From Streptomyces sp. NBC_01294 (GTDB taxonomy: Bacteria; Actinomycetota; Actinomycetes; Streptomycetales; Streptomycetaceae): DNA of 64,000 bases. How positions within the stretch are numbered: position 1 is the stretch's first letter; each line of letters starts with the position of its first letter. The stretch covers positions 248,001 to 312,000 of the forward strand of contig NZ_CP108423.1 of the NCBI RefSeq assembly GCF_035917235.1, given 5' to 3'. Below the pieces are notes generated by a model. It was not told the origin of the DNA, did no database searches, and saw nothing but the letters and a program-made list of their open reading frames with translations. The position numbers and the translations under genes were made by a program. Below, piece after piece: positions 25,859 to 33,721 of this stretch.

Positions 25859-25892
25859 TGATTCCTCTTCGTGTTCCAACCAACAATTTCCC

Positions 25893-26171
25893 TCATGCGC
25901 CATGGACGACCGTCGGCATGGTGGATATTTCTTCACGAATGCGGAATGCCGCACGCGTGAACGTAGGGTCGGCGAGCAGCTGCGACCAGCGCCGCCCCCG
26001 CTCCGGTTGCCGCGAGACGTTGCGCTTGCCGCTGAGCCCTGCCGTTCCGGGCCCGACGACGGCGGGAACCCCGAGGGCCACTGCGCCAAAAGTGGCGCCG
26101 GAGCCGCCTTGCCGTACGACAGCCGAGACGGTATCGAGAGCGCCCGCGCCAGCGACAGCAAAGGCAGTCAC
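25893..26171 (-). pseudogene. GT1 (macrolide-type) glycosyltransferase remnant
   Basis: The frame contains VSAVVRQGGSGATFGAVALGVPAVV, which matches the sugar-nucleotide-binding motif of GT1 enzymes (normally HxGxGT), and a C-terminus DPTFTRAAFRIREEISTMPT, normal for deoxysugar transferases. The Arg in VRQGG replaces the usual His. About 30 residues between these parts and the whole N-terminal domain are missing. It cannot be active. Confidence 0.6.
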
Positions 26172-26579
26172 AGGATGTTCCTTGCTCGATCGATGGGAAG
26201 CAGCAGGCGCCCGCTCGCGTCCTTGCGATCTCTACCGCGCGTGCGACACATCGCTACCGCCCCTCGAGCTGCTCACTGTCATGTACCGATCGGTTGACTG
26301 CAGGCAGCAGCCAGGGCTGAACCTCGGCCCTTAAGAGCATATGCTCGCATACGCCGGTGAAGCACAGCAGCAGGTGCTGCTGCTGTGCGGAACGACGCTG
26401 ATCCGGAGGGCCGTCGGCCGACTTCATGGAGGTGGCACACGACCTTCGTCGGCCCCTGGGAAAGACCGGCGGAACCGAACAAGCTCACGCCGGCCAGGGT
26501 CCGCAGGGCGTTCAGGAACCCACGTGCGAACGTGCTTCGACCGACGCCACTGTCGGACACGCTCCGTATGCTGCCGCCC
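26172..26579. other. 400-bp stretch with a strong stem-loop
   Basis: No gene supported. A hairpin (26362-26388) stands alone inside it. The A/T content rises locally near 26335-26350. Confidence 0.35.
26362..26388. terminator. Perfect 12-bp stem-loop
   Basis: GCACAGCAGCAG (26362-26373) and CTGCTGCTGTGC (26377-26388) pair exactly around a 3-nt loop. It may terminate transcription or be left over from a mobile element end. Confidence 0.5.
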
Positions 26580-26740
26580 ATGAGCATGAACGGGGATACC
26601 TGCGCGTCACGCCTGCCGAACTGGACCGGGCCCTGAAGGATCCCGAGTGGGCGCGGGATCTCGCCGAGGAGATTCAGGACGTGCAGGCGGAGGGTGAGCC
26701 TGCACCGGCAGAGGCGCGGCACTTCACCACACAGGCCGAG
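26580..26740 (+). pseudogene. DUF1877-family protein, frameshifted 5' fragment
   Basis: The gene starts MSMNGD at ATG 26580, then the expected YLRVTPAELDRALKDPEWARDLAEEIQD and APAEARHF continue in a different frame. One base appears to be missing near 26597. After ARHFTT the similarity to the family (about 160 aa) ends. Two defects make this a pseudogene. Confidence 0.55.
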
Positions 26741-27026
26741 GTCTACCCCCAGATCTGGGACTCGCCTGCCTCACTGGACGGCCGAGCAGGCCGTAGAGCT
26801 CAGCCGCGGACCCCCATGGATCAGAAAGCCGCCTCACAACGACCGGCCCGGTGACCCTGTCGGTTGGGTAGGCGGCGCCGGCGCCGGCGAGGGATCAGCC
26901 CGCCGCGTCGCCCGCGTCACCACCTCGTGCAGGAGCCGCTCGGCGGCCCTACGTGAGCGTGAGTCCGTGCAGCGGACCGGAGAAAGCGCCTTCCATGCCC
27001 GCACGCGACGGGTAGCCTGCCCGGTC

Positions 27027-28286
27027 ATGGCACCTTTGTCTCTGATCGTCCTCGGCGCGGGCGACCGCGGCACCGGACACGCCCGCTGGGCGCTGAAGCA
27101 TCCCGATCGGGCCCAGGTCGTCGCCGTCGCCGAGCCCCGGCCAACGCGGCGTCGGCGATTCGCGGCCGAACACGGCATCGCCGCCGACGGAGCGGTCTGC
27201 GACTGGCGGGAGCTGGCCGCGCGCGGCCGGATCGCCGATGCCGTGCTGATCTGTACGCAGGACCGGATGCACCTGGAGCCCGCGCTGGCCTTCGCCGAAC
27301 TCGGCTACCACATCATGCTGGAGAAGCCGATGGCGCTGGACGAGCCGTCATGTCGCGCCATCGTCGACGCCGTCGAGCGGGCAGGGGTGGTCCTGGCCGT
27401 CGGCCATGTCCTGCGCTACACCCCTTACACCCAGGTGTTCAAAGACGTTCTCGATTCCGGACGGCTCGGCGACGTCGTGAGCGTCCAGCACACCGAACCG
27501 GTCGGCCACTGGCACCAGGCGCACTCCTTCGTCCGCGGGAACTGGCGCCGTACGGACGAGGCCACGTCCATGCTGATGGCCAAGTCCTGTCACGACCTGG
27601 ACTGGCTCCAGTACGTCATCGGCCAACCCCCCACTCGCGTCTCGAGCTTCGGACGCCTCTCCCACTTCACCCCCGCGAACCGCCCTGCCGGCGCTGCCGA
27701 CCGCTGCCTGGACTGCTCCATCGAGCCGCAGTGCGCCTTCTCCGCCCGGCGCATCTACGGGGAGCGGCTGGCCGGTGGTAACCACGGCTGGCCGCTGTCC
27801 GCCGTCGTGGACGAGCCGACCGAGAAGGCACTCGACGCGGCTCTGCGGTCCGGTCCCTACGGCCGCTGTGTCTATGCCTGCGACAACGACGTGGTGGATC
27901 ATCAGGTCGTGGCAATGGAGTTCGCCGGCGGCACGACGGCCACCTTCACCATGACGGGTCTCAGCCAGATGGCCAATCGCCGTACGGTGGTCTTCGGCAC
28001 CCGGGGCGAGCTGCACGGCGACGGCGCCACCCTGCGCGTCCACGACTTCCTCACCGGACACGACGAGATCATCGACACCACGCCCGCGGGCGGCATGTCC
28101 GCCGCCGGCGGCCACGGGGGCGGCGACGCCGGACTGATGGACGCCTTCGTCACGGCCGTCGCAACCGGCGATGCCTCGCTGGTCCGCTCCGGCCCCCGTG
28201 AATCCCTCCTCAGCCACCTCGCAGTCCTCGCGGCCGAACGCGCCCGACTCGCGGGAACCGTCGAACACGTCATCCCCCGCGCATGA
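27027..28286 (+). CDS. Gfo/Idh/MocA-family oxidoreductase
   Basis: The protein is 419 aa. The N-terminal Rossmann domain has LIVLGAGDRGTGHARWAL and VVAVAEPRPTRRRRFA; EKPMALDEPSCRAIV carries the family EKP motif whose Lys is catalytic, and HDLDWLQYVIG the downstream His/Asp. A four-Cys cluster (CLDCSIEPQC ... CVYAC) in the middle, common in this subgroup, may bind zinc. The family oxidises or isomerises sugars and inositols. It converges on the formyltransferase gene with a 4-bp gap, so it is transcribed separately from the lipstatin-type operon and a role in that pathway is not implied. Confidence 0.85.
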   Translation: MAPLSLIVLGAGDRGTGHARWALKHPDRAQVVAVAEPRPTRRRRFAAEHGIAADGAVCDWRELAARGRIADAVLICTQDRMHLEPALAFAELGYHIMLEKPMALDEPSCRAIVDAVERAGVVLAVGHVLRYTPYTQVFKDVLDSGRLGDVVSVQHTEPVGHWHQAHSFVRGNWRRTDEATSMLMAKSCHDLDWLQYVIGQPPTRVSSFGRLSHFTPANRPAGAADRCLDCSIEPQCAFSARRIYGERLAGGNHGWPLSAVVDEPTEKALDAALRSGPYGRCVYACDNDVVDHQVVAMEFAGGTTATFTMTGLSQMANRRTVVFGTRGELHGDGATLRVHDFLTGHDEIIDTTPAGGMSAAGGHGGGDAGLMDAFVTAVATGDASLVRSGPRESLLSHLAVLAAERARLAGTVEHVIPRA

Positions 28287-28290
28287 CCGG

Positions 28291-28992
28291 TCATACGAGC
28301 GTTTCGTGCGGGGACGGTAGGAGCAGCGCGCGGGTGAGCTCGGGGGCATGGGCGGCGAAGGGGCCGAGGTCGGTGGCGCGGGCGTAGGCAGGGTGGTGTC
28401 GATAGGTGTCGAGCCGGTCCAGGGCCCGCAGACCGTAGTACGCGGACGGTTCCGCCGCCGCAACGCGTGCTGAGTGGGCGGTTCCGGCGGCGACGGCCGG
28501 GAGGATCTGCTCGAAGAGGGCGTGACAGGCGCGGATCCCGCGGAGCATGACGTGGTGGTATCGGTCCTCGGGCCCGATGGGGAAGCGGTGTTCGGCCAGG
28601 ACCGGACCGGTGTCGATGCCGGCGTCAACCTCGTGGGCGGTGGCGCCGTACTCCGTGTCGCCGTGCAGCAGGGCGAACAGGACGGCGACGGAGGGCAGTC
28701 CGCGATGTCGAGGCAGTAGACCGTTGTGGATGTTGAGGATGCGCAGGCCGTCGGCCCGGAGCAGGGGCTCCCGGAAGATCTGCCGGTTGTTGAGGGACCA
28801 GACGATGCCGTCGGTGCAGGCCCGGGCCAGCGTGTCGGCGTGGGTGTTGATGTCCGCCGCCGCGAGGTGGGGTGCGTCGGCGGCCGCGGCGTCCAGCGGG
28901 TCGGCGGAGCAGACCAGGTCGACCGGGTGGCCGCGGGTGGCCGCGTGGGTGACGGCGCGGCGGAGCAGGGCTCCCTCTCCGACGAAGATCAT
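28291..28992 (-). CDS. lstF: LstF-like formyltransferase (N-formylation of the aminoacyl side chain)
   Basis: The enzyme is 233 aa with the formyl_trans_N fold. LRILNIHNGLLPRHRGLPSVAVLFALLHGD contains the Asn-x-His pair of the formyl transfer site, and YGATAHEVDAGIDTGPVL carries the conserved H and D. The C-terminal domain of tRNA formyltransferases is absent, so it acts on a small or carrier-bound substrate. In lipstatin biosynthesis LstF formylates the amino group of the amino acid delivered by the NRPS. The ATG overlaps the lstE stop (ATGA, 28989-28992). The name rests on gene order and family, not on measured identity. Confidence 0.8.
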   Translation of the reverse strand: MIFVGEGALLRRAVTHAATRGHPVDLVCSADPLDAAAADAPHLAAADINTHADTLARACTDGIVWSLNNRQIFREPLLRADGLRILNIHNGLLPRHRGLPSVAVLFALLHGDTEYGATAHEVDAGIDTGPVLAEHRFPIGPEDRYHHVMLRGIRACHALFEQILPAVAAGTAHSARVAAAEPSAYYGLRALDRLDTYRHHPAYARATDLGPFAAHAPELTRALLLPSPHETLV

Positions 28993-31900
28993 GCGGCGGC
29001 CTCCTCGCGGGCGGCGGTCAGGTGTGCGCAGACCTGCCCGAGCGTCAGGTTCCGTACGAGGCAGTCGAGACGGCCTGTGAACCGCTGGGCCTGACCGGGA
29101 GTCAGCAGGTCCGAGGAGACGGCGGTGACCATCTCGACGAGGGCCAGGGAATCGCCGCCGAGGGCGTGGAAGTCGGAGTCCGCCGACAGCAGTTCGCCGT
29201 CGACGCCGAGGATCTCCGACCAGTGGTGCCTGACCCGGGCCTCCAGGGTGGCAGGTGGGGACGCGACCGGCGCGGTGTGGGCGAAGGGGTCCGGTAAGGC
29301 GTCGAGATCGGCCTTGCCGCTGACCGTGCTGGGCAGTGTGTCGAGCACGACGACATGGGCGGGGACGAGGTACGCGGGGAGTGTCCGGATCAACTCGGTC
29401 CGCAGGGCCCGGGCCAGATCCGCGCGTATCGCGGGGCCGACGGTGGCGTCCGGCAGGACGTACGCACAGAGCACCGCCGCCGTGGAGTGCGGGCGGCGAC
29501 GGGGCACGACGACGGCGCGGTGGACGGCGGTGTGGGCTTCGAGGGCGGCGACGACCTCGGCGGGGTCGACGCGGTGCCCGGCGATCTTCATCTGCTCGTC
29601 GATGCGCCCGGCGAACTCGACGGAGCCGTCGGCCAGTCGGCGTCCGAGGTCACCGGTGCGATAGGAGCGGACGCCGTCGGGGCCGGTGGTGAAGGGGGAG
29701 GGACGGCCGTCGGACGGCCCGAGGTAGCCGCGGGCCACCTGTACCCCGCGTACGACGATCTCGCCGGTGCGGCCGGTGTGGTCCGGTCCGCTGCCGATGG
29801 TCTCGCCGTCGGTGACGAGGTCGACCTGGGCGTACGGGCCGGGGAGGCCGATCGGGACGGTGGCGCCGGTCTCGCCACCGTCCACGGTGTGGGCGAGCAC
29901 GGCGACGGCCGCCTCGGTGGGCCCGTACGCATTGATCACACGGCAATCCGCCCCGAAAGCGGCGCGTGCGGACCGTACGGCGGCGGGGGTGAGGGGCTCG
30001 CCACCCAGCAGCAGGGTGCGCAGGGAGTGCGTGTGACCGCTGCCCGCGGCGCCGAGGAGGGCGAGGTGGGAGGGCGTGAGCGCGAGGGTGTCCGCGCGGT
30101 GCTCTGCGACGAGCTCGCGCAGGGCGGCGGGTGAAGGGGTGCCGGGGGCGAGTACGGCCGTGCCACCGGCCAGCAGCGGCAGGAAGAGGGGGAAGCACGA
30201 GATGTCGAACGCGTAGGAGGAGGCGAAGCCGAAGCGCGTACGACCGGTGACCCGGCAGACGTCCGTCATCCAGCGGACGAATCCCATGAGGCTTCCGTGC
30301 TCGATCTGCACGCCCTTGGGGCGGCCGGTGGAACCGGAGGTGTGGATGACGTACGCGAGGTCCGCGGGCCGCACGTCTGCCGAGGCAGCGGGTCCGGCAG
30401 CACGGACCTCGCGGACATCCTCCGTGTCCGCGTCCGCATCCGCATCCGCGTCCGTGTCCGGGCCGGTGCCGGGGTCAGAGCCAGGGGCAGGACCGTCGAG
30501 GAGGTCCTCGACCGCGAGCAGGGTCCCGGGTACGAAGGGGGCGAGTTCCTCGGCCAGGTGTCGCCCGGTCAGACAGAGCGCGACGGCTGATCCCTGGAGG
30601 ATCTCTCCGATCCGTGCGCCGGGATGGCCGGGGTCGAGCGGCACGTAGGCGGCGCCCGCCTTGAGGATGCCCCACAGGGCGCACACTCCGGCGGACGTGC
30701 GGTCGACGACCAGCCCCACCAGGTCCTCGCGCCCCACGCCGCGCCGCGCGAGCCGGGCCGCGACGGCGTCGGAGCGCCGGTCGAGTTCGGCGTACGTGAC
30801 CACGCCCTCGGGCCCGTCGAGCGCGGGCGCGTCGGGCGTGCGGGCGGCCTGGGCGCGGAAGGCGTCCACGACGGTGAGCTTGTCGGCCGCCGGATTCGAG
30901 TCCGGGACGGCCGGATCCGCGACGGCCGCCGGATTCGGGTCCGGAACGGCCGGATCCAGGACGGCCGCCGGATTCAGGTCCGGGGCGGCCGGATCCAGGA
31001 CGGCCGCTGGATTCAGGTCCGGGGCGGCCGGATCCGCCTGCGGCAGCGCCGCCTGTGGTGCGGGGCCCGTGGCCGAGGCCTCTCCTGCGGGACCGCGCGC
31101 CGGTATGGCTGCCGACGCGGGAGGAGATGCGGTCGCCGGAGCGGCCGCCCGACCGTCGGAGCCGGTCGCGGTGCCCGGGTAGAGCCGCGCCGGCGTCGCC
31201 GACCGGGCTTCGTGCGACCCCGCGAGTACGCCGCCCCCTTCGGCATCGGCATCGGCATCGGCATCCGCATCCGGCCCGGCCCGGCGAACTCCCGGGGCCA
31301 TGTCCTCGCCCTCGAAGCCGGCCAGGACCGTGCCCAGTAACTCCGCGGCGCGGGCCTCGAGGTCCCGGCCCCCGCCGCGAACGCCGAGCGTGATCTCGGT
31401 CGCCGTGCCGCTCTCGGCGGCCACCAGGGAGAGCGGGACCAGTGGGGCATGCACCGGCAGCGCGTAGACCGTCGACGCCGTGAAGCCGCCGCCGGAGAGT
31501 TCCGCCAAGTCCAGGCGGCCGAGGTGGGAGACGACGGCCGAAGCGAGGTGCCGGTCGGTACGTGAGGCCACGGCCTGGGCGGTGCGCAGCAGCCCGGCGG
31601 TCACGGGCAGCGGCAGCGGCGCGAGGGCGGTCTCGAATCCGGCGGCGAGTTCACGGCCTTCGGCCAGGGCGGTCAGCAGGGTGGTGTGCGCGGCCGTCCA
31701 GTCCGCCCCGGGCCGCAGGTCCAGGAACAGTGGCAGGCTCAGGTTGCCCGTGGCCGCGATCCCTGGGCGGTGGCGGCGCAGGTCGACGGGGACCATGACA
31801 CGGGTGTCGATCCGCGCGGCGTCGGTCAGGGCCTGGGCGAGGCGGGCGGTGAGCGCGGGATGGCGGCCGGGCAGGGTGCGGCGCAGCCACAGTGTCCGGA

Positions 31901-32585
31901 GGGGGCGGCTGCCACCGCTGCCCGGGCCAAGCAGAACGAGCGGACCGAGCGGGGAACGCCGGGGAGGACTCGGCGTGGGCCGCGGCCCCTTACTGCCGAG
32001 CCGGCGCAGCAGCCCGATGTCGGTGTCCGCGTCGAGCGCGGGCCGGGCGGGCTCGCCGCGCAGGGCCCGGAAGACCTCCCGTACCCAGGTCAGGGCGCCG
32101 TGACCGTCCATCACGGCGTGCGAGGCGCTGAAGACGACGGTGGTCGCCTTCCCGTCCGCGCCGGGCACGATCAGCACCTCGCAGCCCGGCGGCACCGCTC
32201 GGCGCGACGGCCCGGTGGGCAACTCGACCGTCCCCGGCGCCGAGTCGGCGTACGCACCGGCGCGCGGTACCTCGTACCGGACCTGCGGCAACGGCCCTTC
32301 GGCGCGCCACATCGCCCCGGCGCGCACGAGCCGCGATCCCGGGCACGACTCGGCGGCCCGTGCCAGGGCTGACTGGAAGTGCTCGGGGTCGGGTACGCCG
32401 TCGCCCTCGACGACGATGCGCAGAGCCATGGCCCCGCGGGCGTCCCCGGCGGCGAGGTAGAGGCGTTCGGTGGGCGATACCGGGCGCCGGTAGCGGGCGT
32501 CGGCACGGCCACCGACACCGGCACCCGTACTCGCACCCGCACCCGCACCCGCACCCGCACCCGCACCGACCTGAGTGGATGTCAT
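28989..32585 (-). CDS. lstE: LstE-like NRPS module (condensation - adenylation - carrier)
   Basis: This single NRPS module has 1,198 aa. After a Gly/Ala-repeat N-terminus, a condensation-like domain covers about 35-425 and has SHAVMDG at 155-161 (HHxxxDG with the first His replaced by Ser). A low-complexity linker (about 430-565) holds Asp/Ala runs and four 13-residue repeats. The adenylation domain (about 570-1095) shows YVIHTSGSTGRPKGV (A3), SSYAFDIS (A4, with the Asp that binds the amino group), NAYGPTEAAV (A5), YRTGDLG (A7), and TVSGKADL (A10 Lys). The carrier domain has HALGGDSLAL near 1145. The likely job is to load an amino acid (Leu in lipstatin) and esterify it to the beta-lactone hydroxyl. 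Two TTA codons lie at 416 and 1097. The ATG overlaps the lstD stop. Confidence 0.85.
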   Translation of the reverse strand: MTSTQVGAGAGAGAGAGASTGAGVGGRADARYRRPVSPTERLYLAAGDARGAMALRIVVEGDGVPDPEHFQSALARAAESCPGSRLVRAGAMWRAEGPLPQVRYEVPRAGAYADSAPGTVELPTGPSRRAVPPGCEVLIVPGADGKATTVVFSASHAVMDGHGALTWVREVFRALRGEPARPALDADTDIGLLRRLGSKGPRPTPSPPRRSPLGPLVLLGPGSGGSRPLRTLWLRRTLPGRHPALTARLAQALTDAARIDTRVMVPVDLRRHRPGIAATGNLSLPLFLDLRPGADWTAAHTTLLTALAEGRELAAGFETALAPLPLPVTAGLLRTAQAVASRTDRHLASAVVSHLGRLDLAELSGGGFTASTVYALPVHAPLVPLSLVAAESGTATEITLGVRGGGRDLEARAAELLGTVLAGFEGEDMAPGVRRAGPDADADADADAEGGGVLAGSHEARSATPARLYPGTATGSDGRAAAPATASPPASAAIPARGPAGEASATGPAPQAALPQADPAAPDLNPAAVLDPAAPDLNPAAVLDPAVPDPNPAAVADPAVPDSNPAADKLTVVDAFRAQAARTPDAPALDGPEGVVTYAELDRRSDAVAARLARRGVGREDLVGLVVDRTSAGVCALWGILKAGAAYVPLDPGHPGARIGEILQGSAVALCLTGRHLAEELAPFVPGTLLAVEDLLDGPAPGSDPGTGPDTDADADADADTEDVREVRAAGPAASADVRPADLAYVIHTSGSTGRPKGVQIEHGSLMGFVRWMTDVCRVTGRTRFGFASSYAFDISCFPLFLPLLAGGTAVLAPGTPSPAALRELVAEHRADTLALTPSHLALLGAAGSGHTHSLRTLLLGGEPLTPAAVRSARAAFGADCRVINAYGPTEAAVAVLAHTVDGGETGATVPIGLPGPYAQVDLVTDGETIGSGPDHTGRTGEIVVRGVQVARGYLGPSDGRPSPFTTGPDGVRSYRTGDLGRRLADGSVEFAGRIDEQMKIAGHRVDPAEVVAALEAHTAVHRAVVVPRRRPHSTAAVLCAYVLPDATVGPAIRADLARALRTELIRTLPAYLVPAHVVVLDTLPSTVSGKADLDALPDPFAHTAPVASPPATLEARVRHHWSEILGVDGELLSADSDFHALGGDSLALVEMVTAVSSDLLTPGQAQRFTGRLDCLVRNLTLGQVCAHLTAAREEAAA
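30885..31040. repeat. Four tandem 39-bp units inside lstE
   Basis: Units start at 30885, 30924, 30963 and 31002 and encode a 13-residue Pro/Ala/Asp repeat (NPAAVLDPAAPDL type) in the linker between condensation and adenylation domains. Being in-frame, copy changes would only alter linker length. Confidence 0.85.
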
Positions 32586-33721
32586 GACTGTGTGTTCCCT
32601 TGTTCGGTGTGTTCGGGTGCGGGGCGGCGGGCCGGTGCGGCGGTACCGCTCCGGGCGGCCGGGCCGGCGGTCCAGGCGGCGACGCCGCCCACCTCCGTCA
32701 CCCATTCCTGCAGCGCTCGCAGCCCGTCGGTCTGGGTGCGCGGAGCCGTGTAGCCGAGGTCGTGTCGGGCGGCATGGGTGTCGTACGTCGCCGAGCGGGT
32801 CAGCAGCGCCATCATGTAGCGGCTCAGGGGCGGAGCCGCCTCCGTACCGCCTCTTCCTCCGCTGCCCGCGGACCGGTGGCGCAGGTGCCAGCCCGTCTCG
32901 ACCGCCGCGGCCATCGCGCGGCCGAGGACGAGCGGGATGCGCGGGGCGGGCGGCGGGCAGTCGAAGAGGGCGCCGACCCGGGCCAAAAACGGCCACAGGT
33001 CCGTCTCTTCGCGGTCCACGACGAAGTAGGCCTTGCCGCCGACCTGCCCGGCGGGGGCGAGCACGGCCCGCAGGCAGGCGTCCACCGCGTTGTCGACGTG
33101 GCAGAGCGAGACCAGCACCCGTTTGCCGCCCGACAGGTCGGGCAGTCGTCCCGCGCGCATGGCGTCGACCATGCGCGGCAGGAATCCGGCGTGGTCGCGC
33201 GGCCCCCAGATGCCGCGCGGCCGTAGGGCGCAGGTGGTGAACTCCGGCCCGTCCGCCGCCCGTACGTACTGCTCGGCGATCGCCTTCGTCTCGCAGTAGT
33301 GGTTGAACCACCGCTCCGGGTACGGGGTGCTCTCGTCGATGCCGAGACGGTCGCCCTCCCGTACCCGCATCAGCGCGCTCGGGCTGGAGACGAACACGAA
33401 CCGCCGCGCGCCCGCCGACCGCGCCGCCGCCAGCAGCCGCTGCGTACCGGTGACGTTGGCGGCCTCGAACTGCGCGCGGCTGCCGTGGTCGACGACCCGC
33501 GCCGCGCTGTGCAGGACCGCCTCGCAGCCCTCTGCCGCCCGCCCGAGCGAACCATCGTCGGTGAGGTCGCCGGTGACGACCTCGACGCCGGGCAGGGAGC
33601 GCAGCCGTGCGGCATCGCTGCCTCCCCGTACGAGGGCGCGGACCTGATGGCCCTGGCGCAGCGCGCCGTCGACCAGGTGCCCGCCCAGGAATCCGGATGC
33701 TCCGGTGACCAGGATCTTCAC
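32582..33721 (-). CDS. lstD: LstD/OleD-like NAD-dependent beta-keto reductase
   Basis: The protein is 379 aa of the extended SDR / 3beta-hydroxysteroid dehydrogenase group. VKILVTGASGFLGGHLV is the Rossmann loop, VVTGDLTDD the adenine contact, FVSSPSALM the catalytic Ser strand, and HYCETKAIAEQY the YxxxK catalytic pair (Y-C-E-T-K). By homology with OleD and LstD it reduces the 2-alkyl-3-keto acid made by the ketosynthases to the beta-hydroxy acid. The start is GTG 33721, which overlaps the lstC stop (GTGA). Ala/Pro-rich residues form the tail. Confidence 0.85.
   Translation of the reverse strand: MKILVTGASGFLGGHLVDGALRQGHQVRALVRGGSDAARLRSLPGVEVVTGDLTDDGSLGRAAEGCEAVLHSAARVVDHGSRAQFEAANVTGTQRLLAAARSAGARRFVFVSSPSALMRVREGDRLGIDESTPYPERWFNHYCETKAIAEQYVRAADGPEFTTCALRPRGIWGPRDHAGFLPRMVDAMRAGRLPDLSGGKRVLVSLCHVDNAVDACLRAVLAPAGQVGGKAYFVVDREETDLWPFLARVGALFDCPPPAPRIPLVLGRAMAAAVETGWHLRHRSAGSGGRGGTEAAPPLSRYMMALLTRSATYDTHAARHDLGYTAPRTQTDGLRALQEWVTEVGGVAAWTAGPAARSGTAAPARRPAPEHTEQGNTQS

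Noticed and set aside
26279..26722. 147-codon minus-strand frame over the DUF1877 fragment
   Set aside because: The plus strand shows the DUF1877 family sequence, so the minus frame is a shadow.
27027..28286. Gfo/Idh/MocA gene as part of the lipstatin-type operon
   Set aside because: It is on the opposite strand and lipstatin biosynthesis as known needs no such enzyme.
30885..31040. 39-bp array as a possible CRISPR or integration site
   Set aside because: The units are contiguous, in frame and inside a coding region.
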